Below are positions 55,223 through 64,000 of a stretch of DNA of 64,000 nt, in pieces. The translations under genes and the position numbers were made by a program. The stretch covers positions 62,001 to 126,000 of the forward strand of contig NZ_AHCB03000010.1 in assembly GCF_000238335.3 (NCBI RefSeq). Reading direction: 5' to 3'. This stretch comes from Pseudoalteromonas marina (GTDB lineage: Bacteria; Pseudomonadota; Gammaproteobacteria; Enterobacterales; Alteromonadaceae). Every line of letters begins with the position of its first letter. Within the stretch, counting starts at the first letter, position 1. The notes under the pieces are model-generated. The model searched no databases, was not told where the DNA came from, and saw only the letters and a program-made list of their open reading frames with translations.

Positions 55223-57310
55223 GTGAGTATAGATTTAAGTCAATTTTTTGAAGTTTTCTTTGAAGAGAGTTTTGAAGGCCTCGATACCATGGAAGCTGAG
55301 CTTTTAAACTTAGTACCCGGTGAGGAAGACTTAGAAACTATTAACACTATTTTTAGAGCCGCTCATTCAATAAAAGGGGGAAGTGGGACATTTGGTTTTT
55401 CATCGGTGTCTGATTTTACTCATGTACTTGAAACCTTACTGGACCAAATTCGTCAAGGCGAGCGCACCCTGACAACCGAGCACGTTAATTTATTACTTAA
55501 AGCGGTTGATTGCCTTCGTTCGTTACTGGCTGGATTGCAGGCAGAGCAAGAGCCCGACTTAACTGAAGCCGATACTCTACGAGCACAATTTGAAGAAGTG
55601 CTAGGAATAAATAGCACAACGCAAGAGTCCAATATTCAAACTTCTGATAGCCAGTCTGATAGCGATACATACCAAATAGACTTTAAGCCTCATCATCACT
55701 TATTTAAAACAGGTAATGAACCACTCATTATGATTAGTGAGCTTGAGCAGTTAGGCGAGTTAGATACCACCGTTTTTTATGATGAAGTCCCTGAAATAAC
55801 CAATTTGAGTAGTGATGAGTGCTTTTTACATTGGCGTTTTTTCTTAAATACCAGCCATGGTGAAAGCGCAATTAAAGAGGTGTTCGAATGGGTTGAAGAT
55901 GACGCTGATATTACCATTGAATTGTGTGGCGGCCTGTTTACTGATGAGTTACCCACTCCTGATACTGACAGCAGTACAGTAAATCAAGAGCCATCAATCC
56001 AAGAACCAGTGCCAAAGCAGGCGGAACAAGCTAAGCCCATAAAGCCAACCTCTGCTAATACGAATAAAAAATCAACAACACCCGAGTCGACTTCTATTCG
56101 CGTTGGGATTGATAAAGTTGACTCATTAATAAACATGGTGGGTGAGCTTGTTATTACTCAAGCTATGCTTAATCAACTTAGCGAGCAAGACATTACGCCA
56201 GCAACAATTACGGCATTGCAAGAAGGTTTAGCGCAACTTGCGCACAACACTCGCGATTTACAAGAAAACGTAATGCGTATCCGCATGTTGCCAATTAATT
56301 TTGTATTTAGCCGTTTCCCACGTTTGGTGCGCGACATTGCGCAAAAGCTAAATAAACAGGTTGAATTAAAGCTGATAGGCGAGCAAACCGAATTAGACAA
56401 AACCGTGATGGAAAAAATTTCTGATCCTATGGTTCATTTGGTTCGAAACTCATTAGATCATGGCCTAGAAACGGTTGAGAAAAGACTGCAAGCCGGAAAA
56501 GATCCAGTAGGAACGGTCACTTTAAATGCATTTCACCAAGGCGGAAATATTGTTATTGAAATAATGGATGATGGGCAAGGGCTAAACACTAAAAAAATTC
56601 AAGAAAAAGCCATTGCTAATGGACTGATCTCTGCCGACAACCACCTTAGCAATGAGGAAATAAACGAGCTTATATTTATGCCTGGTTTTTCCACTATGGA
56701 TGAAGTGAGTGACTTATCTGGCCGTGGTGTTGGTATGGATGTAGTTAAGCGTAATATTCAGTCATTAAATGGCTCTGTAGAGGTTACATCCGCACCAGGT
56801 GTAGGATCAACGTTTACAATTAGATTACCACTTACACTGGCTATTTTAGATGGCCAATTAGTTAAAGTGGCCCAGCATACCTATATTATTCCGCTTATTT
56901 CTATTGTTGAATCGCTGCAAATTGATATTGCCAAAGTAAGCCGTGTAGGCAAAAACCTAGACGTACTTAGATTGCGTGATGAATACATTCCAATTTTAAG
57001 GCTCTACGATATTTTTAATCATGATAACGCCATTGAGTCTCTTGATAAAACCTTGCTCGTTGTCGTAGAAACCGACAATCAAAAAGTGGGTTTATTGGTA
57101 GATGACCTCCTATCGCAACAACAGGTTGTTATTAAAAGTTTAGAGGCAAATTACCAAAAAGTAGATGGTATATCCGGTGCGACTATTTTGGGCGATGGAC
57201 GGGTTTCATTGATAGTTGATATAAGCGGGTTGATAAAGCTTTCAGGTTTAAAAAAGCCGGGCAGCCAAGAGTTAAGTATTGAGTCGCAAGCTGCTTTGGA
57301 GGCGTCATGA
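55223..57310 (+). CDS. cheA: Chemotaxis histidine kinase CheA
   Basis: The 695-residue protein has an Hpt domain with phosphorylation site H48 (AAHSIKGGSGTFGF), a long linker region (about 135-290) with an acidic segment, the dimerisation helices (VDSLINMVGELVITQAML), the ATPase with DPMVHLVRNSLDHGLE, MDDGQGLN and GRGVGMDVVK, and a C-terminal CheW-like domain. The P2 CheY-docking domain is not obvious. Start GTG 55223 follows AAGGAG. It overlaps cheW by four bases. Confidence 0.95.
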   Translation: MSIDLSQFFEVFFEESFEGLDTMEAELLNLVPGEEDLETINTIFRAAHSIKGGSGTFGFSSVSDFTHVLETLLDQIRQGERTLTTEHVNLLLKAVDCLRSLLAGLQAEQEPDLTEADTLRAQFEEVLGINSTTQESNIQTSDSQSDSDTYQIDFKPHHHLFKTGNEPLIMISELEQLGELDTTVFYDEVPEITNLSSDECFLHWRFFLNTSHGESAIKEVFEWVEDDADITIELCGGLFTDELPTPDTDSSTVNQEPSIQEPVPKQAEQAKPIKPTSANTNKKSTTPESTSIRVGIDKVDSLINMVGELVITQAMLNQLSEQDITPATITALQEGLAQLAHNTRDLQENVMRIRMLPINFVFSRFPRLVRDIAQKLNKQVELKLIGEQTELDKTVMEKISDPMVHLVRNSLDHGLETVEKRLQAGKDPVGTVTLNAFHQGGNIVIEIMDDGQGLNTKKIQEKAIANGLISADNHLSNEEINELIFMPGFSTMDEVSDLSGRGVGMDVVKRNIQSLNGSVEVTSAPGVGSTFTIRLPLTLAILDGQLVKVAQHTYIIPLISIVESLQIDIAKVSRVGKNLDVLRLRDEYIPILRLYDIFNHDNAIESLDKTLLVVVETDNQKVGLLVDDLLSQQQVVIKSLEANYQKVDGISGATILGDGRVSLIVDISGLIKLSGLKKPGSQELSIESQAALEAS

Positions 57311-57771
57311 TTTCAGAGCTAAATCTGCAGCAGCAAAAGGGCGTGAAACAGTTTTTAACATTCATTATGGCTGATGAAGAGTACGGCGTAGATATTTTAA
57401 CTGTGCAAGAAATTCGTAGTTGGGAAGAGATAACCGTTTTACCCAATGCTCCCGAATTTGTAAAAGGCGTTATAAATTTGCGTGGCACCATAGTGCCTAT
57501 TATTGATTTAAGGCTGCGATTTGGCTTGCCCAGTATAGAGTATGGGCCGCTTACAGTGGTAATTGTAGTAAAAATAGAGTTTGAGCACGACAGTAAAATT
57601 ATTGGTATTACCGTTGATGCCGTTTCTGAGGTTTACAGTATTTCAGAGCAAGATGCCAAAGCGGTACCAAGTATTTCAGAGACAAATAACGACGATTATG
57701 TGGCAGGGTTAGTTAACGTGGGCGAAAAAATGGTGGCGTTAATCGACTTGCAAAAAACAATGAATATTTAG
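57307..57771 (+). CDS. cheW: Chemotaxis coupling protein CheW
   Basis: The 154-residue protein is a single CheW domain (FLTFIMADEEYGVDILTVQE, RGTIVPIIDLRLRFGL, GLVNVGEKMVALIDL) linking CheA to the receptor encoded next. Confidence 0.95.
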   Translation: MISELNLQQQKGVKQFLTFIMADEEYGVDILTVQEIRSWEEITVLPNAPEFVKGVINLRGTIVPIIDLRLRFGLPSIEYGPLTVVIVVKIEFEHDSKIIGITVDAVSEVYSISEQDAKAVPSISETNNDDYVAGLVNVGEKMVALIDLQKTMNI

Positions 57772-57815
57772 AGTCAGTATTTGCTAAATAAAGTAAAAAT
57801 AACTTAAAGGTGGTG

Positions 57816-60521
57816 ATGAGCATGGGATGGTTTAGTAATCCAAAACAGTCTGAATCAAATAATGATTTAATTGTAAGCGCATTAAATAAGTCATTAGCTG
57901 TGATTGAGTTTGAGCCAAGCGGTAAAATAATTACCGCTAATGCTAATTTTCTTCGCGTAATGGAATATCAACTAGAAGAGATTCAAGGCCAGCATCACTC
58001 TTTATTTGTTGATAATACCGAGGCCCAAGGGAGTGACTACACACATTTTTGGGTACGATTAAACAGCGGCGAGTTTATATCTCAAGAATTTAGGCGTTTT
58101 ACCAAAAGTGGTAAGGAGGTTTGGATTCAGGCCACTTATAACCCAATTATAAACTCCCAGGGGCAAGTTATTAAGGTTGTAAAATTTGCGACGGATATAA
58201 CACCACAAAAACTCGCTGCAGCAGAGGCAAGAGGGCAAATTAATGCAATTAGTAAGTCTCAAGCAGTAATAGAGTTTAATTTAGACGGCACTATTATTGA
58301 TGCAAACGATAACTTTTTAAATACGTTGGGGTACCAGCTTAACGACATTATAGGGCAGCACCACCGATTATTTGTTACACCTGAACACGCAAATAGTGAT
58401 GAATATAAAGCTTTTTGGGCTAAATTAGGGCGCGGTGAATTTGACTCGGGTGAATATTTAAGAATAGGTAAACAAGGTCAGGAAGTTTGGATTCAGGCCT
58501 CTTATAACCCAATCTATGATATGAATGGCAAGCCATTTAAAGTAATTAAATACGCATCCGATATAACAGCTCAAAAAGAGTTAGAAAAATCTTCGCGTAA
58601 AACTGCAGACTTAGCCAGCGCCTTAAAAGTATGCCAAGCAAATGTAATGATTGCAGACCAAGACCTCAATATTGTATTCGTAAACGAACGCGTGCAAGAC
58701 ATGTTAAAAGCGCGTGAAAAAGACCTACAAACCGTATTGCCACAATTTTCTGTTGATAATTTAGTAGGTACTTGTGTTGATGATTTTCATAAGAAGCCGT
58801 CACACCAACGAGATTTATTAAAAAATTTAGATAAACCTTATAAAGCAGAGCTGCGTTTAGCGGGGCTTATTTTTACATTAATAGCGACGCCATGGTACAG
58901 CCAAGCAGGAAAGAAACTCGGTACCATTGTTGAGTGGGACGATATTACTGAAAAGGTTGCTAAAGCTGACGCAGAGCGTGCCATAGCACAAGAAAACCTT
59001 CGTGTGCGCCAAGCACTTGATACTGTCGCGACTAATACCATGATTGCAGATTCATCAAATGTCATTGTGTACATGAATAAAGCTGTTAGAAATATGATGC
59101 GTATTGCTGAAAATGACCTTCGAAAAGACTTACCTAATTTTGATAGCAAAAATCTACTTAATCAAAATATTGATGTGTTTCATAAAAACCCAGCGCACCA
59201 ACAAAATCTATTAGCAACGTTAAAAAATACTTATAGCACGCAAATAAAGGTTGGTGGACGCACATTTGGTTTGGTTGCAAACCCAATAATAACCCCAGAG
59301 CAAGAGAGAATTGGCACCGTTGTAGAGTGGGAAGATAGAACCGCAGAAGTTGCAATAGAAAGAGAAATAGCGCAATTAGTGAGTGCTGCAGGAGAGGGAG
59401 ACCTTGATACGCGTGTAATGGAAGAGGGTAAAGAAGGGTTCTTTTTACGCTTGGCACAAGGGTTAAACAGTTTAGTTAAAATTGTAGACGATGCGGTCGC
59501 AGACACTGGCAATATGCTAGATGCCTTGGCAACCGGTGACTTATCTAAGCGAATTGAAAAAGAATACAAAGGCTCGTTTGATAAATTAAAACGCGACGCA
59601 AACACCACGGCAGATAAATTAACGGAGGTTATTAATCGTATAAGTTCATCAGCAACATTAGTGGCCAGTGGCGCAGAAGAAATTTCTCAGGGGAACGCAG
59701 ATTTAAGTCAGCGCACGGAAGAGCAAGCATCATCATTGGAAGAAACCGCCTCAAGTATGGAAGAAATGACGAGTACAGTACGTCAAAATGCAGACAATGC
59801 TAAAGTGGCAAATACACTCGCAGAAGAAACATGCGATAAAGCGATTCAAGGTGGTGAGGTGGTTAATCGTGCTGTGACGAGTATGTCGGCAATTAATGAA
59901 TCGAGTAAAAAGATTGCTGACATCATTGGTGTGATTGACGAAATTGCATTTCAAACTAACTTACTTGCACTTAATGCGGCCGTTGAAGCAGCTAGAGCGG
60001 GAGAGCAAGGGCGTGGCTTTGCGGTTGTTGCAGGTGAAGTGCGTAATTTAGCTCAGCGCTCAGCAGGGGCCGCTAAAGAAATTAAAGAGCTGATAAGAGA
60101 TAGTGTAGGTAAAGTAGCAGATGGCTCTCAGCTTGTTAATGAATCAGGTGCAACGCTTAAAGAAATTGTGGTGTCGGTACAAAAAGTGACGCAAATGATT
60201 TCAGATATTACAGAGGCATCTGAAGAGCAAAGTGCAGGTATAGAGCAAGTAAATAAAGCTATATCTCAAATGGATGAAATGACCCAGCAAAACGCAGCCT
60301 TAGTTGAAGAAGCATCGGCTGCAGGTGAGTCAATGGCTGAGCAAGCAAATGAAATGCGCAGACTCCTTAATTTCTTTTCACTGGGTCAGCAAGACATGGC
60401 TATTATGTCGCCCACAATGAATACCCCAAGCTTAGCTCACAAATCACAAAGTAACGCAGTACAAAGCAAGCCAAGAGGCGATAATTTTATTGATTCGGCA
60501 GACGAGTGGGAAGAATTTTAA
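57816..60521 (+). CDS. Soluble methyl-accepting chemotaxis protein with four PAS domains
   Basis: The 901-residue protein has no signal peptide or membrane span. Four PAS domains follow each other: about 15-130, 138-250, 262-375 and 388-500, in two similar pairs ([11 protein letters not shown] / [11 protein letters not shown] in the first pair; TIVEWDDIT / TVVEWEDRT in the second). A HAMP-like stretch (about 505-600) leads to the signalling domain with [20 protein letters not shown] and the hairpin tip [20 protein letters not shown]. It ends in EWEEF, a CheR/CheB tethering pentapeptide. It should sense a cytoplasmic or redox cue. ATG 57816 fits the AAAGG site best. Confidence 0.93.
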   Translation: MSMGWFSNPKQSESNNDLIVSALNKSLAVIEFEPSGKIITANANFLRVMEYQLEEIQGQHHSLFVDNTEAQGSDYTHFWVRLNSGEFISQEFRRFTKSGKEVWIQATYNPIINSQGQVIKVVKFATDITPQKLAAAEARGQINAISKSQAVIEFNLDGTIIDANDNFLNTLGYQLNDIIGQHHRLFVTPEHANSDEYKAFWAKLGRGEFDSGEYLRIGKQGQEVWIQASYNPIYDMNGKPFKVIKYASDITAQKELEKSSRKTADLASALKVCQANVMIADQDLNIVFVNERVQDMLKAREKDLQTVLPQFSVDNLVGTCVDDFHKKPSHQRDLLKNLDKPYKAELRLAGLIFTLIATPWYSQAGKKLGTIVEWDDITEKVAKADAERAIAQENLRVRQALDTVATNTMIADSSNVIVYMNKAVRNMMRIAENDLRKDLPNFDSKNLLNQNIDVFHKNPAHQQNLLATLKNTYSTQIKVGGRTFGLVANPIITPEQERIGTVVEWEDRTAEVAIEREIAQLVSAAGEGDLDTRVMEEGKEGFFLRLAQGLNSLVKIVDDAVADTGNMLDALATGDLSKRIEKEYKGSFDKLKRDANTTADKLTEVINRISSSATLVASGAEEISQGNADLSQRTEEQASSLEETASSMEEMTSTVRQNADNAKVANTLAEETCDKAIQGGEVVNRAVTSMSAINESSKKIADIIGVIDEIAFQTNLLALNAAVEAARAGEQGRGFAVVAGEVRNLAQRSAGAAKEIKELIRDSVGKVADGSQLVNESGATLKEIVVSVQKVTQMISDITEASEEQSAGIEQVNKAISQMDEMTQQNAALVEEASAAGESMAEQANEMRRLLNFFSLGQQDMAIMSPTMNTPSLAHKSQSNAVQSKPRGDNFIDSADEWEEF

Positions 60522-60593
60522 TTATTTGATTACAGGCCTTATTGGAAAAGCGCTCAATAAGGCCACACTCACTACTATGTATGAGAGCTGCTA

Positions 60594-61418
60594 ATGAAAG
60601 AGTTTCTGTGTACCGATCGCGATTTTAAAGACATTGCCAATTTAGTTTACAACGCATGCGGTATTGTATTAGGCGATCATAAACGTGAAATGGTGTACTC
60701 ACGTTTAGCAAGGCGGATAAGAGCGCTAAAATTAAACGACTTTAAAGCCTACTTAGCCTACTTAGATACGCATAAAGACCAAGAGTTTGATGCGTTTATA
60801 AATGCAATTACCACTAATTTAACGTCTTTTTTTCGTGAAGTTCATCATTTTGAATTTATTAAATCTGAGCTTATACCTAACTTAATAAAGGCGAACAAAG
60901 ACACCAAGCGGGTCAGAATATGGTCTGCAGGCTGCTCAACAGGAGAAGAGCCCTACAGCTTAGCAATGACGCTAAATAATGCATTTCCAAGTAATTGGGA
61001 TGTAAAGATTTTAGCCACCGATTTAGATTCTAACGTGTTAGAAAAAGCGCAAAAAGGTGTGTATACCGCGGCAAACGTAAATGGCTTAGATGCCACTCAT
61101 CTAAAGCGTTGGTTTTTAAAAAGTAAAGATGGCGAACACTATAAAGTGAAAGACACGCTGCGTGAGCGTATTTCTTTTAAGCGCTTAAACCTATTGCAAG
61201 ACTGGCCAATGAAAGGGCCGTTTGATCTTATTTTATGCCGCAACGTGGTTATTTATTTTGATAAAGAAACGAAAGATCATTTATTTAAACGCTATGCAAA
61301 TATTCTAAGCGATCACGGTTACTTATTTTTAGGTCACTCAGAGAGTATGGGTAAAGAGCACTCAAATTATAAAAATTTAGGAAAAACTATGTATCAATTG
61401 AGAGCACATGCAGGCTGA
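60594..61418 (+). CDS. cheR: Chemotaxis protein methyltransferase CheR
   Basis: The 274-residue protein has the N-terminal helical domain and the SAM-binding domain with RIWSAGCSTGEEPYSLAM, ATDLDSNVL, and DLILCRNVVIYFD. It methylates glutamates in the receptor; the EWEEF tail of the adjacent receptor is its likely tether. Overlaps cheD by 11 bases. Confidence 0.95.
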   Translation: MKEFLCTDRDFKDIANLVYNACGIVLGDHKREMVYSRLARRIRALKLNDFKAYLAYLDTHKDQEFDAFINAITTNLTSFFREVHHFEFIKSELIPNLIKANKDTKRVRIWSAGCSTGEEPYSLAMTLNNAFPSNWDVKILATDLDSNVLEKAQKGVYTAANVNGLDATHLKRWFLKSKDGEHYKVKDTLRERISFKRLNLLQDWPMKGPFDLILCRNVVIYFDKETKDHLFKRYANILSDHGYLFLGHSESMGKEHSNYKNLGKTMYQLRAHAG

Positions 61419-62025
61419 ATTTAGAAGTGTTTTACCCAGTTTTGAACACATTAAGCGTTACTGGGATTCAGGAAGAAATCATGTTGTTGCCAAAGTGCTC
61501 CCAGGGGAGTTTTATGTATCTAAAAATAATGAATTGATTTCAACGGTACTTGGCTCATGTATTGCGGCCTGTGTTTACGATGAAGTGTTAGGTATTGGCG
61601 GGATGAATCATTTTATGCTGCCGATACAAAAAGGCGTAGAGCTTAAAAGTGCACACGGCTTAAACTGCCGTTATGGTAATTGGGCTATGGAATACCTAAT
61701 TAATGAAGTATTAAAAAACGGTGCGTCTCGTCATAATTTAAAAATTAAGCTATTTGGTGGCGGAAAAATAATTAGTGCAATGACAGATATTGGGCTGGGT
61801 AATATTAGTTTTGCTACCGCCTATGTCAAAGAAGAAGCCTTAAATTTAGTGGCCCATGATATGGGCGGCCCGTGGCCTAGAAAAATATTTTTTCATCCAC
61901 AAACGGGTAAAGTGTATATGAAAAAACTTAAAAAATTACATAACGATACCATTGAAAAGCGCGAAGTACGTTACTTGCAAAACCTTAAAAAGCAAGAAGT
62001 GGTATCGAATATAGAGTTGTTTTAG
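61408..62025 (+). CDS. cheD: Receptor glutamine deamidase CheD
   Basis: The 205-residue protein has the CheD core with TVLGSCIAACVYDEVLGIGG, MNHFMLP (catalytic histidine) and KLFGGG, about 40 residues longer than typical at both ends. It deamidates glutamine residues of receptors before methylation. Between cheR and cheB, a common position. Confidence 0.93.
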   Translation: MQAEFRSVLPSFEHIKRYWDSGRNHVVAKVLPGEFYVSKNNELISTVLGSCIAACVYDEVLGIGGMNHFMLPIQKGVELKSAHGLNCRYGNWAMEYLINEVLKNGASRHNLKIKLFGGGKIISAMTDIGLGNISFATAYVKEEALNLVAHDMGGPWPRKIFFHPQTGKVYMKKLKKLHNDTIEKREVRYLQNLKKQEVVSNIELF

Positions 62026-62033
62026 GAGTCGCT

Positions 62034-63068
62034 ATGATAAATGTATTAATAATCGATGACTCCCCTTTAATTAGAGGGTTGCTTACAGAAATACTGCAAC
62101 AAGCTAACGACATTAACGTAGTGGGCTGTGCTGAAGATCCATACCAAGCACGCGAAATGATAAAAAAACTTAATCCCGATGTACTTACCTTAGACGTAGA
62201 AATGCCAAAAATGGATGGGATTAGCTTTTTAAAAAACCTAATGCGCCTAAGGCCTATGCCCGTGGTTATGATTTCTACGCTTACGCAGAAGGGGTCGCCC
62301 ATTACATTAGAGGCGTTAGAGCTAGGTGCTGTGGATTTTATTGCTAAGCCAACAAGTAACGTAAGAGCCCAGCTGAGTCATTATGCGTCACTGGTTCAAC
62401 AAAAGGTAAGAATAGCCGCCGGTGCACGAATACGCAGCTTTAAAAAAGCGCCACCCGATACAAAACCTATAAGTTCAGAGACTGAATTTTTATTAAATAA
62501 AGTGATTGCAATTGGTGCATCTACCGGGGGTACCGAGGCAATAAAAGAAGTACTAATAAAAATGCCAGTTAATTGCCCTCCTATTGTAATTACTCAGCAT
62601 ATTCCTCCCGTATTTAGTGCCTCGTTTGCTGAGCGTATGGATAGAACATGCTTAATTAATGTGAAAGAGGCACAACATGGCGACAAGCTAAGCCCAGGTT
62701 GGGCTTATATTGCCCCCGGCGGGCTTCATTTAAGCGTAAAAAAGCGAGGAATTGCTTTGTATTGCCAGCTCGACGATGGTGAGCCTGTAAATCGGCATAA
62801 ACCAGCCGTTGACGTACTATTTGATTCGCTTGTAAATTGTGGATCAAAAAATATAGTGGCAGCAATACTTACAGGTATGGGCGCTGATGGGGCTAAAGGA
62901 CTGTTAGCACTGAAGCAAAACGGTGCATACACGTTAGCGCAAGATGAATACTCATCAGTTGTGTGGGGAATGCCTAAAGCCGCCATTGATTTAAATGCAG
63001 CCAATGAAGTGGCTGCACTTGATAAAATGGCTGAGCGATTATTAAGCCAAGCAGTTAAACCTAACTAA
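62034..63068 (+). CDS. cheB: Chemotaxis methylesterase CheB
   Basis: The 344-residue protein has an N-terminal receiver (D9 pair, phospho-acceptor D54) and a C-terminal esterase with S163 (GASTGGT), H189 (ITQHIPP) and D285 (TGMGADG). It removes methyl groups when phosphorylated by CheA, giving adaptation. Last gene of the cluster, convergent with the deacetylase gene with 15 bases between. Confidence 0.96.
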   Translation: MINVLIIDDSPLIRGLLTEILQQANDINVVGCAEDPYQAREMIKKLNPDVLTLDVEMPKMDGISFLKNLMRLRPMPVVMISTLTQKGSPITLEALELGAVDFIAKPTSNVRAQLSHYASLVQQKVRIAAGARIRSFKKAPPDTKPISSETEFLLNKVIAIGASTGGTEAIKEVLIKMPVNCPPIVITQHIPPVFSASFAERMDRTCLINVKEAQHGDKLSPGWAYIAPGGLHLSVKKRGIALYCQLDDGEPVNRHKPAVDVLFDSLVNCGSKNIVAAILTGMGADGAKGLLALKQNGAYTLAQDEYSSVVWGMPKAAIDLNAANEVAALDKMAERLLSQAVKPN

Positions 63069-63083
63069 ATAGAAAGCTCAAAT

Positions 63084-64000
63084 TTATTGAATAACCCAAG
63101 GCTGAGAAAACCAATAATAGCTGTTCGGTTTTTTAATTGAAGGCGCTGTACAATTAAAGCGTGAACGGCCTTTGTTCAGTTTTTTAGGTGATGTTACCTC
63201 TACCGTATTATCAGTCACCCAGTTCAAGTTTGCTTTGCCTATACCCGATACATAACAAGCCAGTTGAGACTTGTTAAAATCATCAACTTGAAACCCAATA
63301 GTTAACACAGGTGGGTTTTGGGTTGTTACGCTATTTTCATAGCTTAATTGAGTAATATTAAATGCCTGAGAATTTAATTTGGTTGCCAGTGTTTTTATGT
63401 CGCTATAAACGCCAGATGCAGGAAAGCGAGGTAATCGACTAAAGTTAGCGTGTTTATTTAGAGCACCAGAATGCTGGCCAATGCCTATATAGCCAAGCTC
63501 TGTCACTAAAGCTTGTAACTCGTTATCAAACTCTCCGTAGGGGTAAGCTAAATATTTATAGTTGTGGCCTATCTCTTCTTTTATACGTTGTTGTGAATGA
63601 ACAATATCTTGGGTGATACGTTTTTTCCATTGCGTGTTAGTTTCACCGTCAAGTTTTAGATGTAAATAGTCATGCTGTGCGGTGTGGTTACTTATAAGTG
63701 CGCCTTTTTTACTCAGTTCTTTAAGTTTATCCCACCCCATCACATAGCGTTTACCTTCGTCTATGAGCTTAGGGTTAACAAAAATTGTGTATGGATAGCC
63801 AAACTTTTCGAGTATTGGAGCGGCTTGATCATAATTATTGTTGTAACCATCATCAAACGTGATGGCGACGGTTTTATCAGGTAAGGTATGGCCTTGTTTT
63901 AAAGCATCAAGTAGTTCATTTAAGGCAATAACATTAAAATTATTATTTTTTAAATAGTTTAGATGCTCTGTAAACGTTTCTTCGCTCACACTAGTGACCG
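63084..64000 (-). CDS. Polysaccharide deacetylase family protein (partial)
   Basis: The frame is open to the right edge, so the N-terminus is missing. The NodB domain is seen with VAITFDDGYNNNYD (catalytic aspartate and metal aspartate), the metal-binding histidines in ISNHTAQHDYLH and LAYPYGEFDNE. After about residue 215 a beta-rich C-terminal domain follows (VLTIGFQVDDFNKSQLACYV). Members remove N-acetyl groups from peptidoglycan or exopolysaccharide. The GTG at 63989 is not the likely start because the preceding codons read V-T-S and stay open. Confidence 0.88.
   Translation of the reverse strand, partial: VTSVSEETFTEHLNYLKNNNFNVIALNELLDALKQGHTLPDKTVAITFDDGYNNNYDQAAPILEKFGYPYTIFVNPKLIDEGKRYVMGWDKLKELSKKGALISNHTAQHDYLHLKLDGETNTQWKKRITQDIVHSQQRIKEEIGHNYKYLAYPYGEFDNELQALVTELGYIGIGQHSGALNKHANFSRLPRFPASGVYSDIKTLATKLNSQAFNITQLSYENSVTTQNPPVLTIGFQVDDFNKSQLACYVSGIGKANLNWVTDNTVEVTSPKKLNKGRSRFNCTAPSIKKPNSYYWFSQPWVIQ

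Noticed and set aside
59158..59608. Overlapping minus-strand ORFs of 99 and 125 codons inside the receptor gene
   Set aside because: Antisense shadows of a well-conserved PAS/HAMP coding region, no ribosome sites or family resemblance.

Overview
The window looks like chromosomal DNA of a marine gammaproteobacterium of the Pseudoalteromonas/Alteromonadales type. This is inferred from AT-rich coding sequence, enterobacterial-like gene order mixed with marine features (a caa3-type oxidase operon, cold-active-type M1 aminopeptidase, DUF3360 permease), and proteins close in sequence to E. coli orthologues. No taxonomic search was possible.

Layout. 1-4.2 kb: start of a membrane protein, a CsgD-like LuxR regulator, a HIT hydrolase, a DUF2057 protein and a secreted M1 peptidase. 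4.4-9.1 kb: murB-birA-coaX, four tRNA genes (Thr-Tyr-Gly-Thr) and tuf, the same order as the E. coli murB-to-tufB region; a decayed second tuf 3' end follows and secE/nusG do not. 9.3-17.9 kb: M19 dipeptidase and the yheU/yheT/yheS/yheV/slyX/fkpA neighbourhood, plus a 48-residue membrane protein behind an apparent FNR-dependent promoter, and rsd. 18.4-22.9 kb: hemE, sthA, a fatty acid desaturase with a FabR-type operator, and fabR. 23.0-29.0 kb: an accessory island resembling an orphan type VI secretion cargo locus: LysM/carrier-like protein, LysM-peptidoglycan-binding protein, DUF2235/Tle1-like lipase, two tandem DUF2931-like lipoproteins (candidate immunity proteins) separated by a relic of the lipase 3' end, and a further lipoprotein. 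29.3-34.2 kb: leu leader peptide, attenuator and leuABCD. 34.2-45.8 kb: DUF3360 permease, small secreted or membrane proteins of unknown role, FMN reductase with divergent LysR regulator, S41 protease, endonuclease I, PepSY protein, thioesterase and lexA with two SOS boxes. 46.2-54.4 kb: complete cytochrome c oxidase operon with assembly and heme A synthesis genes. 54.6-63.1 kb: a second-type chemotaxis cluster (STAS-cheY-cheA-cheW-MCP-cheR-cheD-cheB) built around a soluble four-PAS receptor. 63.1-64 kb: a partial polysaccharide deacetylase.

The most interesting parts are the effector/immunity island with its recombination scar, the tuf relic with a conserved duplicate terminator, the FNR-type promoter for a 48-residue membrane protein, the compact leu attenuator, and a possible antisense/leader RNA between rsd and hemE. 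Most of the rest is ordinary core genome.
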